From positions 1,216,064 through 1,280,063 of the forward strand of contig NZ_FOOT01000001.1 of NCBI RefSeq assembly GCF_900113285.1: a DNA stretch of 64,000 nt, read 5' to 3'. A program made the position numbers and the translations under genes. This document shows positions 22,934-32,197 of this stretch, one piece after another. This stretch comes from Pontibacter chinhatensis. Lineage in GTDB: Bacteria > Bacteroidota > Bacteroidia > Cytophagales > Hymenobacteraceae. The notes beneath the pieces were generated by a model. That model searched no databases and was not told where the DNA came from. It was given only the letters and a program-made list of their open reading frames with translations. Numbering within the stretch: position 1 is the first letter of the stretch; the number at the start of each line of letters is the position of its first letter.

Positions 22934-25807
22934 TTATTCTTTTGCCTCTCCGGCTACTTCCGGCTCGGCTACCAGCTCCAGGCCGTAGTTCTTGCCTTTC
23001 ACCACTGATGGCACGCCCTGCTCCATCCATACCGGAGCCGGAGCTCCTTTCAGGTAATGGTCGAAGAACTGAGACATGCGTACGGAGAGGTCCTTGCGGT
23101 TCTTGCGCTCCATCAGGTTGTGCTCCTCGCCGTTGTACACCAGCATCCAGACAGGCTTATTCAGGCGACGAAGCGCCATGAAATACTCGATGCCCTGGTA
23201 CCACGGCACAGCGCCGTCGTTGTCGTTATGCATGATGAGCAGCGGCGTCTTCACGCGGTCGGCGAAGAAGAGTGGCGAGTTCTCGATAAACTGCATCGGT
23301 TTCTCCCACAGCGTACCGCCGATGCGGCTCTGGGTGCGCTCATACTGGAACTGGCGGCTCAGGCCCGTGCCCCAGCGGATACCACCGTAAGCACTCGTCA
23401 TGTTCGATACCGGTGCGCCGGCCATGGCGGCCTTAAACAGGTGGGTGCGGGTCACCATGTAAGCAATCTGATAGCCACCCCAGCTCTGTCCCTGCAGCGC
23501 CATGTTCTTCTCATCTACAAAGCCCTGCTGCACCAGCATTTGCACACCCGGGATGATGCAGTCCATCGCACTCTCGCCCGGGTAGCCATCCTGGTACACG
23601 ATGTCCGGCACAAACACCAGGTAATCGTTGCTCACAAAGAGCGGGATGTTGATAACAGAGGCGCTTGGGGCCGGCACGCGGTGATTGTGGATGCCGTCCG
23701 AAGAGCGCTCGTAGAAGTAAACCATCATCGGGTACTTCTTATTCGGGTTGAAATTCTCCGGCTTGTAGAGCAGGCCCTGCAGCGGAATACCATCCGTGGA
23801 CTTCCAATCTACCAGCTCCACTGTTCCCCACTTATACTCTGCGGTCTGCGGGTTGGAGTCGGTGAGTTTGTCTACCTTGGCAAAGCTCAGATCCGAAGTA
23901 TACAGGTCGTTGTAGTTACGGTAGTCGCCGCGGCGGAAGGTAACGCGGTTGCTGTTTTGGGCCTTGCTCAACGAGGTATAAGCATGGTCAGAGCTGATGA
24001 GCGGCTGCGGCTGAGCGCTTCTGCCCACATAGTCTTTGTAGTAGCCTGCTGCCTTGGTTTCATAGTTAAAGCCGGCCAGCACCAGCTCCGCATTGGCCGG
24101 GATGAACTTCTCCTCCGGGTCCAGCTTCTCGTAGCGCAGGCGCAGGTTGTTCTGGCGGCCATACGTGTCGGTCAGGTTAACAGCGGCTTTTTTGCCCGTT
24201 GGGTCCAGTTGCCAGATGTCGTGACGATCGTAAACGAGCAGGTGGCTGTCGCCCTCTACCCAGCCGGCCAGCCCGTAGCTACCCGGTAGCATCGGCATGT
24301 CGTTGTCCTCCTCATAAAACGGCACAGCTGCCTTTTTAGTCAGGTTGAGGCTGGCACCACCTTTTGTGCCGAGCACGTGCCAGCTGCTGTCCAGCGGCTC
24401 GTACCAGTACACATACTTGCCCATCGGCGAAAGGCGCGGGTTGCCCCTTGACTCGGTCAGCACCTGCTTTACCGTTCCTTTTTTCAGGTCGATCAGGAAA
24501 GCGTCCTTGCGGGTGGGGGTATCGTAACCGATGGTGATTTTATACTTTTCATCGCTCACACCCAGCGCCACATCGCCAGTTTTGTTCGCGTCCAGGTATA
24601 CGTCCGGCATCTCCAGGGTAGCCAACTGCTGCATTTTACCGCCCCTCAGGTCGTACATGGCCAGGAAGGAGCGCTTGAGCGTGCGGTCGTTTTGCTTGAG
24701 CTGCATCGGCTGGATGAGCGGGTCTTTGTAGGTCCAGATATCCAGGCTTACCTTATCCTCTTCCAGTTGAGTGGTATCTTTCTCGTAGCGAACCGGGCGC
24801 GGGAAGGTGCCGAAGAACAGGCGCTTGCCATCTTCCGAGAAGTTCAGGCTGCCATGCTCGCTCACCATCCAGTTTTGCGGCATGCCTTTGGCCACCGTGT
24901 CGGCCAGCACCTGCTTTTTGCGGTCTTTGGTGTTCCAGTAGTTCAGGCTGAAGTAGCGGATATCAGCTTTTAGCGTGTCGGCTGTGGCCACATAGGCCAG
25001 CTGGTTGCCCACTTTATCGGTGCTGATGCCTTTGTAGGTCACCAGGCCCGTATCAATGGGCAACTCCTTAAGCTCAGCTGTGTTGAAGGCAAACACACCG
25101 GCACGATGCAACGAGTCGAGCTCATCCTTCACAAAGTAGAGCATGTTGCCCTGCTCGGAGAAAATGTAGTCCACCACGCGTGGGAAACGGTGCTCCTGCC
25201 CGGTGCTCAGGTTGCGCAGCACCAGATCGGTGCCTTTGGCGTCCTTGTTTGGCTTGAGAGCCGGCTTCTTGGCCTCTGCTTTTGCCTCACCTTCGGCTGC
25301 CTCCGTTTTCTTGTCTTCCTTTTTCTCTGGCAGCGGCTTTTCCAGGTGATAGGCCAGCCAGCCGCTTCCCTCCTTCGGCAGCTTGTAGGATTTCACGCGC
25401 GGCAGCTTCACCACGCTCATGTCCTCCAGCTTCACAATCGCCAGCGAGTCTTTGGGCAGGTCGTCGCCTTTCTTCTTTTTCAGCTTCAGGGCGCGCACTT
25501 TGTCATGCTCGGGCTTTATCTGGAAAACAGCATAGCGGCTGTCGGTGCTGAAGCTGGCTTTGGTGCCCCGGCTATACGTGGAGGTGGCATTGCGCTGCAG
25601 GTTCCGGATGTGGAGCGCGCCGTCGCCCTCCTGCGGGTTGATGCTGTAGAGCACGTACTGTCCGTTGCGGGAAAGTTCATCCCCACCCAGCGCATTCCAG
25701 CTGTCGTATACATCGTGGGAAAGTGTTTTTTTAGCTGCCTGTCCTTGTGCCTCGGCCTGCAGGAGGCTGGCGCCAAAGAGAGCAGCCAGGCATAAAAGTT
25801 TCTTCAT
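22934..25807 (-). CDS. Secreted S9-family (prolyl oligopeptidase) serine peptidase
   Basis: The 957-residue exported peptidase has a signal peptide (MKKLLCLAALFGASLLQAEAQG). A long seven-bladed beta-propeller-like region (about 40-640) precedes the C-terminal alpha/beta-hydrolase domain. The catalytic triad is visible: Ser775 in GQSWGGYQ, Asp at about 864 in HNDNDGAVPW, and His at about 897 in GEEHNLM. A lysine/glutamate-rich insert (about 160-190) is unusual and low complexity. The family cleaves short peptides, often after proline, or releases dipeptides. A TACTTTTG -7-like element lies at 25867-25874. Monocistronic; the likely site of action is the periplasm. Confidence 0.92.
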   Translation of the reverse strand: MKKLLCLAALFGASLLQAEAQGQAAKKTLSHDVYDSWNALGGDELSRNGQYVLYSINPQEGDGALHIRNLQRNATSTYSRGTKASFSTDSRYAVFQIKPEHDKVRALKLKKKKGDDLPKDSLAIVKLEDMSVVKLPRVKSYKLPKEGSGWLAYHLEKPLPEKKEDKKTEAAEGEAKAEAKKPALKPNKDAKGTDLVLRNLSTGQEHRFPRVVDYIFSEQGNMLYFVKDELDSLHRAGVFAFNTAELKELPIDTGLVTYKGISTDKVGNQLAYVATADTLKADIRYFSLNYWNTKDRKKQVLADTVAKGMPQNWMVSEHGSLNFSEDGKRLFFGTFPRPVRYEKDTTQLEEDKVSLDIWTYKDPLIQPMQLKQNDRTLKRSFLAMYDLRGGKMQQLATLEMPDVYLDANKTGDVALGVSDEKYKITIGYDTPTRKDAFLIDLKKGTVKQVLTESRGNPRLSPMGKYVYWYEPLDSSWHVLGTKGGASLNLTKKAAVPFYEEDNDMPMLPGSYGLAGWVEGDSHLLVYDRHDIWQLDPTGKKAAVNLTDTYGRQNNLRLRYEKLDPEEKFIPANAELVLAGFNYETKAAGYYKDYVGRSAQPQPLISSDHAYTSLSKAQNSNRVTFRRGDYRNYNDLYTSDLSFAKVDKLTDSNPQTAEYKWGTVELVDWKSTDGIPLQGLLYKPENFNPNKKYPMMVYFYERSSDGIHNHRVPAPSASVINIPLFVSNDYLVFVPDIVYQDGYPGESAMDCIIPGVQMLVQQGFVDEKNMALQGQSWGGYQIAYMVTRTHLFKAAMAGAPVSNMTSAYGGIRWGTGLSRQFQYERTQSRIGGTLWEKPMQFIENSPLFFADRVKTPLLIMHNDNDGAVPWYQGIEYFMALRRLNKPVWMLVYNGEEHNLMERKNRKDLSVRMSQFFDHYLKGAPAPVWMEQGVPSVVKGKNYGLELVAEPEVAGEAKE

Positions 25808-25866
25808 TTCGGGTGAAAAGCTTGATAATAAGGTAAGTGTTGTGAATAAAGCTAAACAATATCGGC

Positions 25867-25874
25867 CAAAAGTA
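25867..25874 (-). promoter_or_regulatory. -7 element of the S9 peptidase promoter
   Basis: On the minus strand TACTTTTG fits TAnnTTTG, 60 bp before the start. It overlaps an AAAGTATA motif. Confidence 0.4.
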
Positions 25875-25942
25875 TAGCCGTTCTGCAGTTTAGACAGTAA
25901 AATACCCCGGGAGTTTATAGCACACAGAAAAAAAGTATAAAT

Positions 25943-26001
25943 GGAGTTAGAGAGTTTAGGAGTTAGAAAGTTAAAAGGTTAGAAAGTTAAAAAGTTGGAA
26001 C
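25943..26001. repeat. Degenerate AGTTAGAAAG simple repeat, copy 2
   Basis: The same unit family as 22592-22666, here in the 307-bp gap between the divergent S9 peptidase and thiolase genes. An inverted repeat CGTTAGG / CCTAACG follows at 26028-26051. Confidence 0.8.
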
Positions 26002-26114
26002 TCTAATACTCTTAAGTTTGGTCTATTCGTTAGGGGCTATCAGGCCTAACGCTCGTTTGGTTTTGAGCGCAAATCCCTGTAACTTCACAACCAAACCCAA
26101 TAAACATCAAAACT

Positions 26115-27299
26115 ATGCAGATTAAAGAAGTATATATTATATCGGCGGTTCGTACTCCGATCGGTTCTTTCGGTGGTGCACTGGCCAGCCTTTCGGCTAC
26201 GCAGCTGGGTGCGGCAGCCATCAAGGGAGCCCTGGAGCGAGCCGGCGTTGATAAAAAAGAGGTGCAGGAAGTGATCATGGGCAACGTGCTGTCGGCCAAC
26301 GTGGGCCAGGCTCCGGCCCGCCAGGCAGCCATTTTTGCCGGCCTTGGCCACGAGGTAGAGTGCACCACCATCAACAAAGTATGCGCCTCCGGCTCTAAGG
26401 CTATTATGTTTGCTGCGCAGGCCATCATGCTGGGCCACAAGGATGTGATCGTGGCAGGCGGTATGGAGAGCATGAGCAACGTACCTTTCTACCTAGACAA
26501 AGCCCGTTTCGGTGCCAAGCTTGGCCACGGCCAGATGATTGACGGCTTACTGAAGGATGGCCTGTGGGATGTGTACAACAACTTCCACATGGGCAATGCT
26601 GCTGAGAACACGGCCCGCGAGCTGAAGATTACGCGCGAGATGCAGGACGAGTACGCCATCAGCTCCTACAAAAAAGTGGCTGCTGCCGCTGAGGCCGGCC
26701 TGCTGAAAGACGAGATCGTTCCGGTAGAAATCCCGCAGCGCGGCAAGGACCCGCTGATGGTTAGCGAAGACGAGGAATTCAGAAAAGTAAACTTCGAGAA
26801 AATACCAGGCCTGAAGCCGGTGTTTGACAAGGAGGGAACGGTAACGGCCGCCAACGCCTCCACGCTGAACGACGGTGCCGCGGCGTTGGTGCTCATGAGC
26901 AAGGAAAAAGCTGAGGAACTGGGCGTGAAGCCAATTGCCAAAATCCGTGGCTTTGCCGACGCCGAGCAGGATCCAATATGGTTCACCACTACCCCATCGC
27001 TGGCTATTCCGAAGGCGCTGAAAAACGCAGGCGTATCTCCGGAGGAAGTGGACTTCTATGAAATCAACGAGGCGTTCTCCGTGGTTTCTATCGCCAACAA
27101 CCAGAAACTGGGCCTGGAAGGCGGTAACGTGAACGTGTTTGGTGGTGCCGTATCGCTGGGCCACCCGCTGGGAGCCTCCGGCGCCCGCATCGTGACCACC
27201 CTTTGCAACGTGCTCGACAAGAAAGGCGGCAAGATCGGGGTGACCGGTATCTGCAACGGCGGCGGCGGCGCCTCTGCCATCGTGATTGAGAAAGTATAA
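26115..27299 (+). CDS. Acetyl-CoA C-acetyltransferase (thiolase)
   Basis: The 394-residue thiolase condenses or cleaves acetoacetyl-CoA / acetyl-CoA. The three active-site elements are present: nucleophile Cys90 in NKVCASGSKA, His350 in GHPLGASGAR, and Cys380 in ICNGGGGASA. NEAFSVVSI carries the conserved Asn-Glu. Its length is typical for a biosynthetic/degradative thiolase (about 390). The gene ends AAA GTA TAA. It stands alone with a terminator 28 bp downstream, so pathway context (ketone body, fatty acid or PHB-like) is not given. Confidence 0.95.
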   Translation: MQIKEVYIISAVRTPIGSFGGALASLSATQLGAAAIKGALERAGVDKKEVQEVIMGNVLSANVGQAPARQAAIFAGLGHEVECTTINKVCASGSKAIMFAAQAIMLGHKDVIVAGGMESMSNVPFYLDKARFGAKLGHGQMIDGLLKDGLWDVYNNFHMGNAAENTARELKITREMQDEYAISSYKKVAAAAEAGLLKDEIVPVEIPQRGKDPLMVSEDEEFRKVNFEKIPGLKPVFDKEGTVTAANASTLNDGAAALVLMSKEKAEELGVKPIAKIRGFADAEQDPIWFTTTPSLAIPKALKNAGVSPEEVDFYEINEAFSVVSIANNQKLGLEGGNVNVFGGAVSLGHPLGASGARIVTTLCNVLDKKGGKIGVTGICNGGGGASAIVIEKV

Positions 27300-27326
27300 C
27301 CTGTACCTTCGGTATATAATTTGCAG

Positions 27327-27361
27327 GAAGCCTTACGTTAAGCGCGTAAGGCTTTCTTTTT
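27327..27361 (+). terminator. Terminator after the thiolase gene
   Basis: AAGCCTTACG / CGTAAGGCTT arms with a short loop and T-rich tail. Confidence 0.85.
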
Positions 27362-27401
27362 ATACTTTAGCCTGTGTATTAAACTGATTCCTATCTTTTT
27401 G

Positions 27402-27959
27402 ATGTTTACCAATTCTAGAGAGCCTATGTTATTAGAAACCGAATTAGCTAAATTTTGGGAATGGGCCGGCATGACGCCCGAGACTTACCCTGAAAACAGG
27501 GGCCTCGGAGAGTGGGAAACAGAGTACACGGATTGGGAGGCTTTGTATAAGGCAGCAAAGGAAGTGGTTGTGCAACTGAACACTGAATTTAACCATGACC
27601 TGGCCCAGCAGCTCGTTTATGCCCTTGCCATAGACAATGAATCGGGACAAGTTCTGGCGATTGTTGAGGAGAAATTGGAAAGCAAGCTGCGGTTTGTTAA
27701 AAAAGCAGTTAATTCAAACCAACCACAGGCTAAATGGCAAATTGCCGAGTTGCTCGGAAATGTGGATGTGGAGAACAGAGAGCAGATTCTGCTTAACCTG
27801 ATTAACCGCAACGACGACAAGTATATAAAAAGAAGGGCCTTGTTGAGCCTGAGCAAAGTCAACCATCCTAAGGCGGTTGAAGTAGCACAAAAATTTCTGA
27901 AAGACACAGACCCCTTCCTGAAGTTGGTTTCTAAGGAGATCACGAAAAAGAAAGTATAA
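27402..27959 (+). CDS. HEAT-repeat-like protein of unknown function
   Basis: About 185 residues, all-helical in appearance, without a signal peptide. The C-terminal half repeats pairs of helices in the style of HEAT/PBS-lyase repeats (AKWQIAELLGNVDVENREQILLNLI; KYIKRRALLSLSKVNHPKAVEVAQKFLKDTD), which suggests a protein-binding scaffold. The start may be the ATG at 27402 or the in-frame ATG at 27426. It ends AAA GTA TAA. The base composition is somewhat more AT-rich than the thiolase before it. No partner is suggested by the context. Confidence 0.65.
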   Translation: MFTNSREPMLLETELAKFWEWAGMTPETYPENRGLGEWETEYTDWEALYKAAKEVVVQLNTEFNHDLAQQLVYALAIDNESGQVLAIVEEKLESKLRFVKKAVNSNQPQAKWQIAELLGNVDVENREQILLNLINRNDDKYIKRRALLSLSKVNHPKAVEVAQKFLKDTDPFLKLVSKEITKKKV

Positions 27960-28175
27960 CCTTATCCAATTCACATTTTGGAACAGGATGGACAGAATTT
28001 TAGGATGAGCAGGAGGAAGGCAGTATACTTACAGTATTATACTTTATACTTGCGGGAAAGTATAAGGTGCCTGTTCCTGCTACAAACCACCTGATAGCAA
28101 GCAGGTTGGGAATGATTGAAGTATAAATCCTGTTTCCCTTAATGCTGACAAAGTATAACATCACAGTTAAAGAAC

Positions 28176-29495
28176 ATGCGTAAACTCCTGGCATTACTGC
28201 TTCCGTTGGGCCTGGTGCAAAGTATGGCCCTGGCGCAACAGCAGGTCACCACTTACCACGACGAGGCGTTCACCCAAATTAAGGAAGAGTACTATATCAC
28301 CCCCGACTCTGCCATTGTGGGCTATTACCAACGCTTCTACCCTACCGGCGAGCGCGAGGCGCTGATAAAGTTTGTGGAGGGCAAAAAGGACAGCGTGTAC
28401 ACCGAGTTCTACCCGAGCGGCCAGCCCAAAATGCAGATCAGCTACCACCTGGATGTAAAGCAGGGCCCTTTCCGGGCGTACCGCCCCGATGGCAAGCTGC
28501 TGCAGGAGGGTTACTTCGAGAACGATAAGCAGAGCAAGCTGTACAAAACCTTCTATGCCGATGGCACGGTGCAGAAAGAGACCGAGTTCGTGAACGGCTT
28601 TCCGGAGGGCGTGGTGCGGGAGTATTATCCTACAGGCAAACTCAAGTCTGAGATTACCTACCAGAACAGCAAGCAGAACGGCCCGGCCAAAACCTACTAT
28701 CCTAACGGCAGCCTCGAAACCGAGGCCAGCTACCGCGGCGGCATGCTGCAGGGCTCCTACAAAACCTACTACGACAATGGCCAGGTAGAAACCGAGGTGC
28801 AGAACGTGGCCGGGCAAAAGCAGGGTACCTTCAAGAGCTTCTACCGCAACGGACAGCTCAGCACCGAGGGTCAGTTCCTGGCAGGCAAGATGCACGGTCC
28901 GGCCAAATCATACTTTGAGAACGGCCAGCCGCGCAGCGTCATCAACTACAGAAACGGCGAAATAAACGGCACGGCGCAGTACTTCTATGAGGATGGGAAA
29001 CTCAAAGAGGAGATTACCGCCAGCGGCAACGGCAGCAACGTGAAAACTGTGCGCTACTACCTGAGCGGCAACCCGCAGGCCGAGGAGCAGCTCAAAGACA
29101 AACAAAAGCATGGCAACTGGAAGGTATACTTTGATGCCCCGGGCAAGAAAGTACAGTTAAGCGAAAACTATAACACCGGCAGGCTGACGGGAGAGCGACT
29201 GAGCTATTATGACAACGGGCAGGTGCAGGAAAAGCACGTCTATGAGAACGGTAAAATTGTCGGGGTGAGCTATACCTACTATCCGTCCGGCAAAACCAAA
29301 TCAGAAACCAACCACAAAGATGGCCTGCGCTTCGGCCCCTACAAGGCATACTTCGAGGACGGCAAAACAGAAGTCGTGGGGCAGTTCCGCAACAACCGCG
29401 AAACCGGCACCTGGAAGTACCACAGTCCCGAGGGCAAAGTGATTAAAACCCGCGTCTACCGCAACGGCCAGGTCATGGAGGAAAAAGAGAAGTAA
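28176..29495 (+). CDS. Secreted MORN_2-repeat protein (YwqK-like)
   Basis: The 439-residue protein has a signal peptide ending near SMALAQQ and then roughly fifteen repeats of about 22-24 residues. The pattern is YYPTGKLKSEITYQNSKQNG: aromatic pair, Asn/Asp-Gly, a Lys-x-Glu strand and a Gly turn. These MORN_2 (PF07661) repeats are found in proteins often labelled YwqK-family antitoxin. That label reflects one Bacillus gene and need not apply here. No toxin gene is adjacent. A surface or periplasmic beta-repeat scaffold is the most that can be said. Confidence 0.8.
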   Translation: MRKLLALLLPLGLVQSMALAQQQVTTYHDEAFTQIKEEYYITPDSAIVGYYQRFYPTGEREALIKFVEGKKDSVYTEFYPSGQPKMQISYHLDVKQGPFRAYRPDGKLLQEGYFENDKQSKLYKTFYADGTVQKETEFVNGFPEGVVREYYPTGKLKSEITYQNSKQNGPAKTYYPNGSLETEASYRGGMLQGSYKTYYDNGQVETEVQNVAGQKQGTFKSFYRNGQLSTEGQFLAGKMHGPAKSYFENGQPRSVINYRNGEINGTAQYFYEDGKLKEEITASGNGSNVKTVRYYLSGNPQAEEQLKDKQKHGNWKVYFDAPGKKVQLSENYNTGRLTGERLSYYDNGQVQEKHVYENGKIVGVSYTYYPSGKTKSETNHKDGLRFGPYKAYFEDGKTEVVGQFRNNRETGTWKYHSPEGKVIKTRVYRNGQVMEEKEK

Positions 29496-29518
29496 GTACA
29501 AACGGCTTTCCAAAGTAT

Positions 29519-29548
29519 AAAAGCACTCCACAGTGGGTGCTTTTTGCT
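29519..29548 (+). terminator. Terminator after the MORN-repeat gene
   Basis: AAAAGCAC and GTGCTTTTT arms extended inward by a CA/TG pairing, with a T-rich tail. Confidence 0.75.
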
Positions 29549-29670
29549 TTTAGGCTGCTTCAAAGTATAGCAAGCTATACTTCGCCCTTCCCCGCTTCAC
29601 ATAACTATGAAAGGTAGGCAGGCGTAACATCAGCAAACAGAAAGTATAAACTCAAGAAGCGATATACAAC

Positions 29671-30708
29671 ATGACGACTGATGAAAATAACCGAAACGGA
29701 GCCTCTAAAGGCGTAGTGGTGATTACCGGTGCCTCTGCCGGGTTAGGCCGCGCCTGCGCCCGCGAGTTCGCCAAGCAAGGGTATGACGTGGGGCTGCTGG
29801 CCCGAGGCAAAGATGGCCTGGAAGGCGCCAAACGGGAAATAGAGCAAATGGGCCGCCGGGCCGTGTGGGTGCAGGTGGATGTGGCCGATGCAAAGGCGGT
29901 GGAAGAAGCGGCCGTGAAAATAGAGCAGGAACTGGGCGAGATTGACGTATGGGTGAACAACGCCATGAACAGCGTTTTCAGCCCGGTAAAGAAAATGGAG
30001 CCTGAGGACTATAAACGCGTGACCGACGTAACGTACCTGGGCCAGGTGTACGGCACCTTGTCGGCGCTTAAACGCATGCTGCCCCGAGACCGTGGTTCTA
30101 TTGTGCTGGTGGGCTCGGCGCTGGCCTACCGCGGCATTCCGCTGCAGTCGGCGTACTGCGGGGCTAAGCACGCCATCCAGGGCTTCTACGACTCGCTGCG
30201 CACTGAGCTGATGCACGACAAAAGCAATGTGAAAATCACGATGGTGCAGCTGCCGGCCATGAACACCACCCAGTTCGGTTTCGTGAAGTCGCGCCTGCCC
30301 AACAAGCCGCGCCCGATGGGCACCATTTACCAGCCCGAGGTGGCCGCCGAAGTGATTGTATATGCCGCCGAGCACGAGCGCCGCGAGTACCGCGTGGGCT
30401 ACCCTACCCTGAAGGCCATTATCGGCAACAAAATCGCCCCTTGGTATGCCGACTATGTACTGGCTAACACAGGTTTTGACGGGCAGCAGACAGACCAGCC
30501 CGAAGACCCGAACCGCAAAGACAACCTCTACGAGCCGCTGCCCGGCGACCACGGCGCGCACGGCACCTTCGACGACCAGGCTACTTACAGCAGCCCGCAG
30601 ACATGGCTGAGCCTGCACCGCCAGGAGGTACTCACCGGTGCCCTGGCCCTGGGAGCACTTGTAGTTGGCAGCTTGTTTGCCAAAAACTGGAACGGAAAGG
30701 AAGCATAA
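29671..30708 (+). CDS. Short-chain dehydrogenase/reductase with C-terminal membrane anchor
   Basis: The 345-residue SDR oxidoreductase has a Rossmann cofactor loop TGASAGLG (19-26), NNAMN (96-100, the NNAG position), active-site Ser near 149 and the YxxxK pair Tyr162/Lys166 (AYCGAK). After the catalytic domain the chain continues about 90 residues, with a hydrophobic helix near 318-338 (VLTGALALGALVVGSLFA) that may anchor it to the membrane. The substrate is unknown. Single-gene unit with a strong terminator. Confidence 0.88.
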   Translation: MTTDENNRNGASKGVVVITGASAGLGRACAREFAKQGYDVGLLARGKDGLEGAKREIEQMGRRAVWVQVDVADAKAVEEAAVKIEQELGEIDVWVNNAMNSVFSPVKKMEPEDYKRVTDVTYLGQVYGTLSALKRMLPRDRGSIVLVGSALAYRGIPLQSAYCGAKHAIQGFYDSLRTELMHDKSNVKITMVQLPAMNTTQFGFVKSRLPNKPRPMGTIYQPEVAAEVIVYAAEHERREYRVGYPTLKAIIGNKIAPWYADYVLANTGFDGQQTDQPEDPNRKDNLYEPLPGDHGAHGTFDDQATYSSPQTWLSLHRQEVLTGALALGALVVGSLFAKNWNGKEA

Positions 30709-30733
30709 ACCGACCGGACAAGTATACAATAAC

Positions 30734-30773
30734 AAAAGCGGCCGTTGCTGAATAAGCAGCGGCCGCTTTTTTG
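30734..30773. terminator. Bidirectional terminator
   Basis: AAAAGCGGCCG and CGGCCGCTTTT arms (extended inward by TTGCT/AGCAG) lie between the SDR gene and the convergent cupin gene, with a T6 tail. Confidence 0.85.
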
Positions 30774-30792
30774 ATGTTGTAGCAAGTATAAC

Positions 30793-31299
30793 TTACCTGC
30801 CGAAGTCGTCCTGCACGCGCACAATGTCTTCCTCATCAGAAGGCTGGGCAGCATCGGTGTGTTGCCATATCTCGGCCAGTACGCCCCAGTCCTGCAGACC
30901 CACCAAGCGGTGGCGCTCGCCTTGCTGCAGCTTTATCTGATCGCCGGGGTTAAGTACTTTTTGCGCTCCCTCTTCATCAGTATCGCTCGTTACCACGCCC
31001 ACAGTGCCCTTTACCACGCGCCAGATCTCGGCTCTGCGGTGGTGGTACTGCCACGACAAACGTTTCTCCGGGGCCACTACCAGAATCTTCGGGCTCAGTT
31101 TGCCGGAAATCTTCAGGTCATCCACCGAAATGCCGTTAAAATAAGTATCGGCAAAGCACTGGGCCTGCGACTCGTCGATTACAAAAAAGCCTCCCCAGGG
31201 GCGGGTGCGGTCCTGCTTGTCTATGTTAAAGCCTTTTGCCTGCAGCTCCTGCTCCAGTTCCGCGAAAAGCCTGTCTTTCGTTTCTGCTTCCGTTGTCAT
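30793..31299 (-). CDS. Cupin protein, phosphomannose isomerase type II C-terminal-like
   Basis: The 168-residue single-domain cupin matches the C-terminal isomerase-like half of ManC-type proteins: TRPWGGFFVID, then GKLSPKILVVAPEKRLSWQYHHRRAEIWRVVKG, then LNPGDQIKLQQGERHRLVG. The two His of QYHHRR, the Glu of AEIW and the His of ERHRL fit the metal site. The nucleotidyltransferase half of a full ManC is absent. Function as a free-standing isomerase or binding protein is uncertain. Confidence 0.75.
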   Translation of the reverse strand: MTTEAETKDRLFAELEQELQAKGFNIDKQDRTRPWGGFFVIDESQAQCFADTYFNGISVDDLKISGKLSPKILVVAPEKRLSWQYHHRRAEIWRVVKGTVGVVTSDTDEEGAQKVLNPGDQIKLQQGERHRLVGLQDWGVLAEIWQHTDAAQPSDEEDIVRVQDDFGR

Positions 31300-31514
31300 C
31301 CTTCGTTCTTTTATTTTATACTTTAGTTCTATTTTAAGAGCCGAATATAGCCTTACGCAAATAACGTCAGAAATTCCTAAAAATTCAGAAGGACTTTAAA
31401 ATGTCTAACCCGAAGAGAAAGTATGAGCCCCCTCCAGGTATACTTTTATACTTCGCTCCTGCTTCTGAATAATTTAACTATATTTATACTTGCTGATATA
31501 AAACCCACACATCC

Positions 31515-32162
31515 ATGGAGCGAAAACTGCAGATAACGGGGCGGGGCAAACTGTCCGTCTCACCAGACATCGTTATACTTTCTTTTGATGCCTCGGCACA
31601 CGAATGGGAGTACGAGAAAACGGTAGATGCCCTCAACAATAAGGTGGAAAGTTTACGTGCCATATTAGAGAGCGTGCACGTGGAACGCAAGAACCTGAAG
31701 ACAAAAGACTTCAGCATCCGGAAGGAAACGACCTGGAACAAGAAGACTGAGAAGCATGAATTCAACGGTTTCAGGGCCACGCACCACCTGGAGCTGGAGC
31801 TGCCGCTGGACAAACACCTGCTCAACCGCCTGCTGGGTCAGCTCGCAAAGCAGCTCGACAACCTGGATTTCAGCATCGCTTTTGGGGTGCGCGACGCCGT
31901 CGCACAGCAGCAGCAACTGGTGTTGCAGGCCATAGCCAAAGCCAAGGAAAACGCCCAACTCATCGCGGAGGCCACCGGCGTGCAGCTACAGGAAATCCTC
32001 GACATCGATTACTCCTTCCGGGAGCTTACCATCCGCTCCCAGCGCCACGACTACCGGCTGTATGAAACGGATGTAGTGTCTACCTACGATGCTGCCCCCG
32101 ACTTTGAGCCCGATGACATTGATGTATCGGAGACCATTACCATCACCTGGAAGATAGGTTAG
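31515..32162 (+). CDS. SIMPL-domain (DUF541) protein
   Basis: The 215-residue protein starts with ITGRGKLSVSPDIVILSFDASAHEWEYEKTVDALNNKVESLRAIL, the usual SIMPL opening. It continues with KDFSIRKETTW...FRATHHLELELP and a C-terminal ETITITWKIG strand. Unlike many family members it has no signal peptide and so is probably cytoplasmic. SIMPL proteins have been linked to kinase signalling in animals and to stress tolerance in bacteria, but the biochemical role is unknown. Convergent with the next gene. Confidence 0.8.
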   Translation: MERKLQITGRGKLSVSPDIVILSFDASAHEWEYEKTVDALNNKVESLRAILESVHVERKNLKTKDFSIRKETTWNKKTEKHEFNGFRATHHLELELPLDKHLLNRLLGQLAKQLDNLDFSIAFGVRDAVAQQQQLVLQAIAKAKENAQLIAEATGVQLQEILDIDYSFRELTIRSQRHDYRLYETDVVSTYDAAPDFEPDDIDVSETITITWKIG

Positions 32163-32197
32163 AAGGCTGACAGGCAGGTAGGATAGCCCTGGCTCAG

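Noticed and set aside
27399..27401. TTG start for the HEAT-like gene
   Set aside because: An ATG follows immediately, and ATG at 27402 or 27426 is more likely.
28176..29495. Toxin-antitoxin module
   Set aside because: The YwqK label attaches to MORN_2 repeats by annotation history; no toxin gene is adjacent and the protein is secreted.
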